Below are positions 23,865-33,988 of a stretch of 64,000 nt of DNA, piece after piece; the first letter of the stretch is position 1, and each line of letters begins with the position of its first letter. Origin of the DNA: Thermotoga sp. Ku-13t. GTDB lineage: Bacteria > Thermotogota > Thermotogae > Thermotogales > DSM-5069. The notes beneath the pieces were generated by a model that did no database searches, was not told the DNA's origin, and was given only the letters and a program-made list of their open reading frames with translations. Position numbers and translations under genes: made by a program. The stretch lies in assembly GCF_011057685.1 (NCBI RefSeq), contig NZ_LNFY01000009.1, forward strand, positions 62,001 to 126,000, read 5' to 3'.

Positions 23865-25643
23865 CTATCCGAACTTTTTAATCATCCATTTCTCTATTTC
23901 TTCAACGGGTTTCTTCAATCTGTAGCTCACTGGCATTTTTCTTCCTGTCCACTCTATGAAACCTTCCAACTCTAAAATTCCAAGCGCCATATCTATTTTG
24001 TATTTTTCAGACCTCCCGTGAAACTTCCTTCCTGGTGTGAGTTCTTCGTCCTTAAGCGAAGAAGCAATTGTTAAAGCACTGACTTCATCGCTGGTTTTAA
24101 AAGCCTCCAGAGTTTTTCTCATGACAGCACGAAAATATTCAAGAGAACAAGAATGATTGTACGGCTTTTCCTTCCGAGCCCTGGCAACTACTGAACTTTT
24201 TCTCACTTCCCACTCGAAGTATTTTGTTGCGAATTTCTTTGTGGCAGAAGAATCGTTGGATGTTCTGGTATTTCCAATCTCATCCAAAATATCTTTGACC
24301 ATTCCTGCGTATTCTTCAGCGATTCTGTAGTTTTCCTTTATCCATGGTTTTGGTCTATCGTATCTAATCACTTTTTCCAAAAAATCGTGGTCGTTTATAC
24401 TCTTCGAAATGGTTGTCAGAACGAGCCCTGCCTGTTGCATGTCTTTCGCCTCGCCTTGCCTTATGAGTTCCTTCTTTATCACTTCTCGGGTCACGGTTCC
24501 AAGTTTCAAACAGAGAGGAAGCAGGACGTTTCTGATCCAGCGCGGGACATCTTTATTTTGAAGGAGATAATCTTTCAAGAGCTTCCTCAAAGTACTCTCT
24601 TCATTGTTCGCAGGATAAACCTCTTCCAGACTTTCAGCAATCCTTTTGAAGATCTCCGAAACATTCTTTCTGCTCGTTATGAGAAAGTATTTCCCATCAG
24701 AATTTTCTTCTACAGCTTTTATGAGCGGTGATTTCAGGAAGTTGATAATCTCTTTCACTTCCTGTGGCTTCAATCCAGCTTCCTGGATCTTCTCTCTTGC
24801 CGAGAGACTGTCTATCGAGAAGTATCTAAGCCAACTCTTTTGTAGAGCTTTCATCTCGTCGAGGAGAAGTTTCAGGTGTTCAAGAAACCTTGTTCTGTCG
24901 CGATGCTTTTCTATGACCGTTTTCACGGTTTGTGAAGAATTGCCCGGTGTTTCGAAAAGTTCTCTGAGTTCAACCAAGTTGAAGGGAAAACGGACATGTT
25001 CTTTCAAAATTTCTATCAAATCTTTCGTCTTCAAAAGTACAACTCTGTTTTGTTGCGCTCTCTTTTCAAGATTTCCTCCAGCAAAATCAGGTCCGACAAC
25101 GACCACGAAATCTGCTTCTGTTTTTTCTTTGTGGTCTTTCAGGGAGAGCCAATCTATCTGCACATCATCGATTTTTCCGCGCTTGCTTGTTTTTCCATCC
25201 ACATTTGCGCTGTACGATCTTTCCCCCACTTCTGCTTTCAAAAGTACATCTGTGTTTCCAGGTGTTCCTATGAGTTCCGTCTCAAATCCTAAGAAAGAAA
25301 AAGCGTCTCTCAAGGTCTCTTCAAACTCCGATGGTGACACACTTTTGTATTGTGTTTCTTCCAGTCTTCTGATCAGATCTTCAAGTTCTGACCCTTCTCT
25401 TCTTCTTTCCGCACAGTGCTCTCTTAGTGCGAAGATGCCCTTTCCAACTTTAACAAACGTGGAAGAATCACCATGTAACATGAAGTCGTTGTACATAACG
25501 TCGTAGATTTTTGTTCTCAATTTGGACAAATTTTTCGGAGAATCGATCAAATTCTCCCTTAATGCTATTTCCGTTATTTCTTTTGCACTCATGGATCTTT
25601 TTTCCCTCTCCAAAATGAAACGTGCCACTTCCTTGAAGGTCAT
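23865..25643 (-). CDS. HARE-HTH domain fused to a PD-(D/E)XK-like nuclease domain (about 592 aa)
   Basis: Residues about 1-75 (TFKEVARFILEREKRSMSAKEITEIAL ... DFMLHGDSSTFVKVGKGIFAL) match the HARE-HTH (HB1/ASXL) domain found in restriction enzymes and chromatin proteins. Residues about 95-215 look like a restriction-endonuclease fold: LRDAFSFLGFETELIGTPGN, TDVLLKAEV, YSANVDGKTSKRGK with a D-x-K-like catalytic motif, and ADFVVVVGPDF. The rest is helical with no recognised motif. ATG 25643 follows AGGGAGTG. No methyltransferase is next to it; the divergent neighbour is an archaeal-type ATPase. A lone restriction or defence nuclease is the best inference. The base composition is AT-richer than in the flanks. 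Confidence 0.65.
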   Translation of the reverse strand: MTFKEVARFILEREKRSMSAKEITEIALRENLIDSPKNLSKLRTKIYDVMYNDFMLHGDSSTFVKVGKGIFALREHCAERRREGSELEDLIRRLEETQYKSVSPSEFEETLRDAFSFLGFETELIGTPGNTDVLLKAEVGERSYSANVDGKTSKRGKIDDVQIDWLSLKDHKEKTEADFVVVVGPDFAGGNLEKRAQQNRVVLLKTKDLIEILKEHVRFPFNLVELRELFETPGNSSQTVKTVIEKHRDRTRFLEHLKLLLDEMKALQKSWLRYFSIDSLSAREKIQEAGLKPQEVKEIINFLKSPLIKAVEENSDGKYFLITSRKNVSEIFKRIAESLEEVYPANNEESTLRKLLKDYLLQNKDVPRWIRNVLLPLCLKLGTVTREVIKKELIRQGEAKDMQQAGLVLTTISKSINDHDFLEKVIRYDRPKPWIKENYRIAEEYAGMVKDILDEIGNTRTSNDSSATKKFATKYFEWEVRKSSVVARARKEKPYNHSCSLEYFRAVMRKTLEAFKTSDEVSALTIASSLKDEELTPGRKFHGRSEKYKIDMALGILELEGFIEWTGRKMPVSYRLKKPVEEIEKWMIKKFG

Positions 25644-25713
25644 GTTTCTCACTCCCTGCAGGGTTCCTTACAGATATGTTACCACTTCAAAATCTGAGAG
25701 AGAAAGCTTCTAT

Positions 25714-25747
25714 GTAACTTCCGACCCCGGAAGTAACTTCCGACCCC
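25714..25747. promoter_or_regulatory. Tandem and palindromic repeat in the nuclease/ATPase divergent promoter
   Basis: GTAACTTCCGACCCC occurs at 25714-25728 and again at 25733-25747 (period 19). Between them CGGAAGT-A-ACTTCCG (25728-25742) is a perfect palindrome. It lies between two divergent genes, 20 bases before the ATPase start, and so is a likely operator for both. Confidence 0.6.
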
Positions 25748-25757
25748 CAGAAGTGAT

Positions 25758-26863
25758 ATGATAAGAATGAAGGTGAGCGATTGCTTTTTTTCCCTTACTC
25801 CCAAGACGAAAAAGGAAGATCTCTTCAATAGAGAAAGAGAATTGAAAGACCTTGAAAAACTGCTTGAAACCTATCCGATCGTTGTGATCACCGGCCTGAG
25901 GCGGGTTGGAAAGTCTTCTCTTGTGAAAGTCTTTCTGAACGAAAGCGATCTTCTACACATAACCGTGGACGGAAGAAGACTCTACGAAACATCGGGAGGT
26001 AACATCTCATCCCATCATCTCACAAGATTTCTTGGGGAAGAACTGTCCAGAATATCGAAATCTCAGAAACTTTTGAACGTTCTCAAGAGGGTTCGTGGGA
26101 TCACAGTTAGTGGAACATCGATAGAACTCAATTCAAAAGAATTCAGTCTCTCTGATCTTCTTGAAAAGCTGAACGAAACGGCAAAGAGGCGGAAGAAAAA
26201 GATAGTCATCTTCTTCGATGAGGCACTGTATCTCAGATACTACGGCTCTCGAGGCGGAAGCGATCTTCTGGCACTCTTTGCCTACTGCTACGATAACTTC
26301 GAAAACGTACGCTTCATCGTCAGCGGTTCAGAAGTCGGCGTTCTCCACGATTTTTTGAAACTCGAAGACTACAATTCACCCCTCCACGGCCGTGGAATAG
26401 GTTTTCTCACGGTGAGACCGTTCACCTTCGATCAATCCGTGGACTTCCTCATAGAAGGCTTTCGCGAGGTGGGGAAGAAGGTCAACTTCGACGTGGAAGA
26501 AATCGTGAGAGAAATAGATGGCATAGTGGGATATCTCGTCCTGTTTGGAGTGAAGTACCTCGAAAAGAAGAACAAAGATGAAGCGCTGAAAGGGGTGTTC
26601 CATGCTGTGAAGGTCCTTTTTGAAAAGAAATGGAAGAGCTCAGAAAAAGGAGCGAAAGGTATCCATTCATATTGAGACAAATCGCAAGGGGTATAAATAC
26701 CTGGTCTGATTTGAAAAACATCTTCCTCGCAAAAGGCGACTTCATAAGCGATTCCCGATTGTACTCTCTCCTCGAAACTCTGGAAAAGATGTCTTTCATA
26801 GAAAAAACGCAGAGTGGATACAGAATAGTTGATCCGGTTTTTGAGAAGATTTTGAGCGAATGA
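25758..26863 (+). pseudogene. Archaeal-type ATPase (Arch_ATPase family), one frameshift near the C-terminus
   Basis: P-loop ATPase of the STAND-like archaeal family: FNRERELKDLEKLLE, then Walker A VITGLRRVGKSSL (about 45-57), Walker B KKIVIFFDEALYL, FIVSGSEVG, and FLTVRPFTFDQSVDFL (the family's R.L.PF....S..F region). At about 26622-26633 the frame breaks. One extra A in GAAAAG would join VLFEKEMEELRKRSERYPFI to the downstream frame, which ends at 26863 with a winged-helix-like domain (LYSLLETLEKMSFIEK). Joined, it is about 368 residues, normal for the family. These ATPases are common in archaea and Thermotogales and are thought to be transferred between them; their role is unknown. Confidence 0.8.
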
Positions 26864-26877
26864 AACGGAGAAATTCG

Positions 26878-27285
26878 TTACCTTCCTTCCGTGGCCTTTC
26901 GGTACTCTTCTTCTGTGACAGATCCAAACCACTCTGCAGGACCGAGATGAACCTGTGTACTGATACCTATATGTGCGAGTTCTTCATTGGGTGCCGCACC
27001 ATGCCAGTGAACCACGTTCGGTGGAATCTCCACCACATCAGCTTTTTTCAAAACTCTTGCGGGTTTTCCCCTTTCCTGGTAAAAGCCTTTTCCCCGGGTC
27101 ACGATCAGGATCTGTCCTCCCGGATGGCTGTGCCAGTGTGTTCTCGCTCCTGGCTCGAATACCACGTTGTATATCTGTGTGTTGAATACTCCGTTTTCGT
27201 CAGTAACCAGCATCTTCACCCAGACGTTCCCAGTGAAGAAGTCGCTCGAGCCTTTAGAACCCTTTTCAAAGATATCATCCACCAT
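26878..27285 (-). CDS. Single-domain cupin protein (135 aa)
   Basis: Small beta-barrel protein. Motif 1 is GARTHWHSHPGGQILIVTRG (three His and following strand) and motif 2 is DVVEIPPNVVHWHGAAPNEE, which together give the metal-binding His/His/Glu-type set of cupins. The C-terminus (LGPAEWFGSVTEEEY) resembles the carboxymuconolactone-decarboxylase-linked cupins. The reaction is unknown; detoxification or quinone chemistry is typical of relatives. It begins the leftward group of enzyme genes that runs from 31195 to 26878. Confidence 0.85.
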   Translation of the reverse strand: MVDDIFEKGSKGSSDFFTGNVWVKMLVTDENGVFNTQIYNVVFEPGARTHWHSHPGGQILIVTRGKGFYQERGKPARVLKKADVVEIPPNVVHWHGAAPNEELAHIGISTQVHLGPAEWFGSVTEEEYRKATEGR

Positions 27286-27299
27286 GGTTGTACCTCCTC

Positions 27300-29204
27300 T
27301 TAGTGGTTTTTCATGTTTTTCACCCAGAATTCTATTGCTTTGTCAATCCATCCTTCCGCAATGGTACCTTCTCCAAGCCCAAAACCATGTGAAAGCCCAG
27401 GAAAAACAATTATTTCTGCATCAGTTCCATTTGCCTTAATCCTTTTGACTCTGTCTATCATAACCCTGTAAGGTACGATTGGATCGCTTGTTCCTACAAC
27501 TGCGAATGTTGGTGGTTCTTTCCCAGTAACATCTGTCAAAGCAGTATATTGCATTATTACAGCTGCCGGACGTGGATATCTCTTTTCTCCAAAACTCTCA
27601 GTACCATGGCTTCCGAGCCACGCTACAACACGGGCTCCAGCAGAGCCTCCCCACAATGAATAATCCTGCATGTCTATTCCAAGTTCATCAACGTTCTCAT
27701 ATAGAAACGCAATTGCTCTTGCAAGATCTTCACAAGCAGCTTGAGGATCTGGACGATAAATTAAAGCAAAAGCGTTGTATCCTCTTTTGCTGAGTTCAAG
27801 AGCATGTGGAAAACTGTCTTGCATTGCTCCGACATATACGAATCCTCCACCCGCAACAATAATAGCTGTCTTTGCACCTTCATTACCACGAAAGAAAAAC
27901 AACCCTGTATCTTTTTTGCTTGGATCCTTTAATTTTTCTTCATCGGAGTAGATATCATAGAAAATAGTTTCCCCTGCATCAGCTCGTTTTTTAAGATAAT
28001 TAACAATTTCTACCGTTTTACTTGGGTTGATATTGCTATACCACATGAGAGAAAGTTCTCCAAGAGTATCTCCACTGTAGTAATTTTTGTTTGTTGGAAA
28101 AAGAAGTCTACCAAAATCCTTAAAAGCTGGATATTTAATTACCTCTTCAATTTTTGTATTTACAGTAAAATCCTCTTGAGATTGGCTCTTCTGCAAATTC
28201 GTCTCAGCCTCCGACAAACCTTTTTTGATATTATTTTGAACACCCCAAAATGCTTTCAACCCGTTGTAGATATACTCCATTGCAGCCCTCATATCATGAG
28301 AATATTCTTCCTTAACACGAAACGCAAAATTACCGTCATGTCTTTCATCGATATTGATAAAATAAGGGGACATTTTCATAAGCTCTACTCTGGCTTTATC
28401 GTAGCTGTACGCAAAGTCATTTGTTCCTGTAATAATGAAGACAAAATAATCATTCAGATCATGTCCACGAGCTGCGGCAAAGATCTCTTCATTATCCAGA
28501 GTGGTACCGCAACTCATCGGCAGGAAATAGCGGAAGTAATCGAGGGCGTATTGGAATGTTCGCCAGGTTGCAACCGCACCCATGGAAAATCCTCCGAATC
28601 CACGATGGTCACGGGAAGCGATTAGGTCCTTTCTTGACGTGCTTACAGCATAGGTGCTGTAGGTCCCTTCCACCGCAGGGATCAAATCGTTCACCAATTC
28701 ATTGTGGTAGTTCCTTGTCAACTGCATTGCTAGGGAAAAGCTGGCAGAATCCAGTCCATTTTCATTCGTGTTGTTATAAGTCGGACATACTATGATCAGC
28801 GGCCTGATCTCTCCTGCAGCAATTGCATTATCAATGACATTCTTAAGCGGAGAGGGTCCATCTGGAGTGCCGAGCATGGTAGTTTCATCTCCCCAACCAC
28901 CGTGCATCAGATAAAAGACATCGTATTTTCGGTTTTTATCATAGCCATGAGGAAGATATACGATTGCGCGTTTTTTAATGATCTTTGATTTTTCAGAATA
29001 GGAGAAAGATTCATAAGTGTCATAATATAATTCCACCAATGTTCCTGGTTGAGATGATGGTCTGAAATACTCGTTTGGAATCTCTTTCAATTCCTGTGGA
29101 ATCTCTATATTTATTACTTCTGATGCCGCACCATCACTTCCAAAGCCCAGAGTCCACACAAGAAGGGTCAACACGATCATCGAAATATTTCTCATTTTCA
29201 CCAT
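27300..29204 (-). CDS. Exported tandem esterase: CE1/feruloyl-esterase-like domain plus second alpha/beta hydrolase
   Basis: About 634 residues with a signal peptide (VKMRNISMIVLTLLVWTLGF). The first domain (about 60-330) is an esterase of the CE1 type: VYLPHGYDKNRKYDVFYLMH, then GFGGFSMGAVATW with the GFSMG nucleophile elbow and a late FRVKEEYSHDMRAAMEY (acid/His region). After a linker, the second domain (about 440-634) has IVAGGGFVYVG and a second nucleophile elbow, LWGGSAGARVVAWLG, then VGTSDPIVPY and FPGLSHGF. Each domain thus has its own catalytic triad. Such proteins remove acetyl or feruloyl groups from xylan. ATG 29204 was chosen because it creates the signal peptide. The codon use is clearly AT-rich, unlike most of the window, which suggests transfer. 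Confidence 0.85.
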   Translation of the reverse strand: MVKMRNISMIVLTLLVWTLGFGSDGAASEVINIEIPQELKEIPNEYFRPSSQPGTLVELYYDTYESFSYSEKSKIIKKRAIVYLPHGYDKNRKYDVFYLMHGGWGDETTMLGTPDGPSPLKNVIDNAIAAGEIRPLIIVCPTYNNTNENGLDSASFSLAMQLTRNYHNELVNDLIPAVEGTYSTYAVSTSRKDLIASRDHRGFGGFSMGAVATWRTFQYALDYFRYFLPMSCGTTLDNEEIFAAARGHDLNDYFVFIITGTNDFAYSYDKARVELMKMSPYFINIDERHDGNFAFRVKEEYSHDMRAAMEYIYNGLKAFWGVQNNIKKGLSEAETNLQKSQSQEDFTVNTKIEEVIKYPAFKDFGRLLFPTNKNYYSGDTLGELSLMWYSNINPSKTVEIVNYLKKRADAGETIFYDIYSDEEKLKDPSKKDTGLFFFRGNEGAKTAIIVAGGGFVYVGAMQDSFPHALELSKRGYNAFALIYRPDPQAACEDLARAIAFLYENVDELGIDMQDYSLWGGSAGARVVAWLGSHGTESFGEKRYPRPAAVIMQYTALTDVTGKEPPTFAVVGTSDPIVPYRVMIDRVKRIKANGTDAEIIVFPGLSHGFGLGEGTIAEGWIDKAIEFWVKNMKNH

Positions 29205-29214
29205 CCCCAGAAAA

Positions 29215-30120
<906 letters not shown>

Positions 30121-30193
30121 CTAACCTTTCCCGCTACCGTGAAAAAGATCGAAGAAGATACAAAAATAACGGACACCAACAGCACAGAATGTT

Positions 30194-31282
<1,089 letters not shown>

Positions 31283-31322
31283 TCAAAGAGTAAAATCTTA
31301 TCAGAAAGGAGATGAAAAAATC

Positions 31323-32222
31323 ATGGATGAATTCGATCACACTCGGAGAAAGCTGATTGAAATGATTTTACATCTCACAGAAAAACAACCCGTGGTGAGA
31401 CCACTTCCGGGTCTGACTGTGGGCAGGAGGGAGTCTCCTACAGAACCTTCCACTTACATCCTTCCGCCATCGATATGCATCGCTGTTCAGGGTGCAAAGC
31501 GCGTTCTCATTGGAGAAGAGTACTACGTTTATGACGTGGAGAATTTTCTTCTCAACTCCTTCGATATTCCTGTGATTGCCCAGGTGATAGAAGCCTCTAA
31601 GGAAAAACCTTATATCGGAATGACCTGGGAGATAGACATGGAGATCCTTATGGAGATCGTTGTTGAGCAAAAGCTCAATACAAGACCAATCACGCCATCC
31701 CGCGGTACATCGCTGGGAAAGGTCACTTACCAGCTCTTAGACGCTTTCAAAAGGATGCTGGATCTCCTCGATGAACCGGAACACATTTCCGCACTCCTTC
31801 CTGTGATAAAAAAAGAGATCATCTACAGGCTCCTTGTGAGCGAACAGGGCTCAAGACTCATTCAGATCGCGCTGTCTGGAAAGAACGATGTGATAGCAGC
31901 ATTGAATTATCTGAAAGAACACTTCAGTGAACCCGTGAACATGAAAAAGCTTGCCGAGATGGTGGGAATGAGCGTATCGACTTTTTATCAGAACTTCAAG
32001 GCTCTCACTGGCATGGCTCCTCTTCAGTATCAGAAGAAACTTCGGCTGTGCGAGGCAAGAAAGCTTCTCATGGCAGGAAACGATGTCACAACCGCAGCCT
32101 ACCAGGTGGGATACGAGAGCCTTTCGCAGTTCAGCAGGGAGTACAAAAAATTCTTTGGTGTTTCTCCTTCACAGGATGCGAAGAGATTGAGGAATAGTCA
32201 TTTAACGAGTGTGGTTCACTGA
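31323..32222 (+). CDS. AraC-family transcriptional regulator with AraC_N domain
   Basis: 299 residues. The N-terminal AraC_N cupin-like domain is seen in TYILPPSICIAVQGAKRVLIG, then YYVYDVENFLLNSFDIPVIA. The C-terminal double helix-turn-helix is NMKKLAEMVGMSVSTFYQNF, then LLMAGNDVTTAAYQVGYESLSQFSREYKKFFGVSP. ATG 31323 has AAAGGA 12 bases upstream; the open frame continues left to 31044 without a plausible start. In other bacteria this subtype often sits beside, and controls, aldo/keto reductase genes, as here. Confidence 0.9.
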   Translation: MDEFDHTRRKLIEMILHLTEKQPVVRPLPGLTVGRRESPTEPSTYILPPSICIAVQGAKRVLIGEEYYVYDVENFLLNSFDIPVIAQVIEASKEKPYIGMTWEIDMEILMEIVVEQKLNTRPITPSRGTSLGKVTYQLLDAFKRMLDLLDEPEHISALLPVIKKEIIYRLLVSEQGSRLIQIALSGKNDVIAALNYLKEHFSEPVNMKKLAEMVGMSVSTFYQNFKALTGMAPLQYQKKLRLCEARKLLMAGNDVTTAAYQVGYESLSQFSREYKKFFGVSPSQDAKRLRNSHLTSVVH

Positions 32223-32410
32223 GGATTGGGAAAGAAAGGGTTTTGGAAAGATCTTTGTCCTGCTCACGTAGTAGTCGGAAATTGGTATGTGTTCTCCTGC
32301 TGTGATATTTTTGCTTCCCAGTTAGGCTATGAAGAAACTGTCTACGATGCTCCACAGTGAATATTGATGGTATAATGTACAACAACGATAATACGGGACG
32401 GAGTGGTTCT

Positions 32411-33466
32411 ATGAGGGTACCTTTTCCAGAATTTCCGTTCTCGGCGAAAAAAATCATCGTATTCGTTCCTCGCTCTGATTATCTCAATTATTTACTTCTC
32501 AAATTCCGAGATGTCTTCAAAGACGATGTAGAACTCACCTATTCAGAGGACTATATATCCTTTGAAATGGCATTCGACGAATTCATAGATCTTTCGATTT
32601 CCACCCAAGAGTTCACAGAGATGGAAATGCATAAATTAATGATACTTCCCCTGGATCAGAATGAGACATTTTCGTTGAAAAGTCTGAAGAAAATGAGGCC
32701 TTTGCAGTACTGGATCGACTTAAGGAAAGCAGAAGGCCTGAAATTTATTCTCGAGAACGAAACTCTTGTCACATACTTCCAGCCTATCGTGAACTGTGTA
32801 GCTGGCGAAATTGTTATGTACGAATGCCTCTCACGAGGTTTCGATAAGGACGGAAAGATGATATCACCACAGCCTCTCTTTGAACTCGCAGAGAGTCTGA
32901 ACGTATTTCTAGAACTGAATCGACTTGCTGTTACAAAGGCGCTGGAAAAAGCTAAAATAAAGAATGTTGAGAAACCCATTTGTATAAACTTCCCCCCAGA
33001 AGCCCTCCTCGATCCAGATTTTGTCTACAGAGAAATAGCAAACCATCTTGAAAATTTAGGAATGAAGCCAGAACAGATAATTTTTGAAATAACTGAACAA
33101 AAAACTGGAATAGAGTATGTCGAAAGTTTCGTAATCAAAACTCTGCAAGAGAAAGGGATAAAGATAGCCATAGACGACGCGGGAAACGGTTTTTCTTCGT
33201 TAAGGAGATTGACAGAATTAAAGCCGGACATCATAAAAATCGATATGAACCTTATCAGAGATGTCGATAAAAATCGACTGAAACGCTACATGGTCGAGGC
33301 ACTATTTTCTGCTGGGAGTAAATCTGGCGCGAAAGTGATAGCAGAAGGCGTGGAAACGATCGAAGAGTATAAAACTCTTCGCCACTTGGGTGTCGAATTG
33401 ATGCAGGGATTCCTTTTTGCAAAACCGGAACCAGACCCGGTTCAAAGTGTTCATCTACCCTTGTGA
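32411..33466 (+). CDS. EAL-domain cyclic-di-GMP phosphodiesterase-like protein
   Basis: 351 residues. The N-terminal 95 residues form an unrecognised domain (FPEFPFSAKKIIVFVPRSDY). The EAL domain follows with FQPIVN, YECLSR in place of the canonical EALxR (Glu retained), INFPPEAL, EITEQ, IAIDDAGNGFSSL for DDFGTGYSS (both Asp kept), IIKIDMNLI with the Lys, and VIAEGVETIEE. The metal-binding Glu, Asp-Asp, Lys and Glu are present, so activity on c-di-GMP is possible. ATG 32411 follows GGAGTGG. There is no membrane segment. It stands alone, next to the ABC-gene remnant. Confidence 0.85.
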   Translation: MRVPFPEFPFSAKKIIVFVPRSDYLNYLLLKFRDVFKDDVELTYSEDYISFEMAFDEFIDLSISTQEFTEMEMHKLMILPLDQNETFSLKSLKKMRPLQYWIDLRKAEGLKFILENETLVTYFQPIVNCVAGEIVMYECLSRGFDKDGKMISPQPLFELAESLNVFLELNRLAVTKALEKAKIKNVEKPICINFPPEALLDPDFVYREIANHLENLGMKPEQIIFEITEQKTGIEYVESFVIKTLQEKGIKIAIDDAGNGFSSLRRLTELKPDIIKIDMNLIRDVDKNRLKRYMVEALFSAGSKSGAKVIAEGVETIEEYKTLRHLGVELMQGFLFAKPEPDPVQSVHLPL

Positions 33467-33565
33467 ACTTTCCCTTAAAAACCTCTGAGTGCGCTGACGC
33501 CAATGTTTCCTGTCACGTTTTTCACAAATTCCTGGCTGTTTCTGAAAAGTCTTTGAACCGCAAGG

Positions 33566-33766
33566 ATATACCTTCAGGACGAAGGTGAGATCTTTTTGTT
33601 TGGAAAGAAAGTGGAGAAGAAGCTCAGCAGGAGAAAAGAACTCGAATACAGAAGGAACGTTCAGATGATCTTTCAAGATCCATTCTCTGCCCTCAATCCG
33701 ACAAAGAAGATAAAGAGCATCCTCGAACGCCCTGTCAGGATCTTCAAGCTGGACGGAAACACTTAA
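33566..33766 (+). pseudogene. Remnant of an oligopeptide-type ABC transporter ATPase (OppF/DppF-like)
   Basis: An internal piece in one frame: DEGEIFLFGKKVEKKLSRR, then VQMIFQDPFSALNPTKKI with the Q-loop signature of OppF/DppF ATPases, then a short tail to a stop at 33764-33766. Walker A, the LSGGQ signature and Walker B are all missing, so it is a deletion relic. No other gene is seen between 33467 and 33988. Confidence 0.6.
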
Positions 33767-33988
33767 TATTATCGCATCTTTCATTTACAGAACCTGGCAA
33801 AAGGCACATTCGCTCCGGTTTTTCAGGAAAGGTTTCTCCAAAAACGTTTCTTTTGCAAAATCACTCAATCGTGTATCATTCTTTGAAAACCGCCCCGATC
33901 TGTCACCTTGGACGAATAATATCTGCGCTCTGGTTCAAAAGTAAAATCTTTCGGATGATGATAAAATCCAGTGAGGAGATATGAAACC

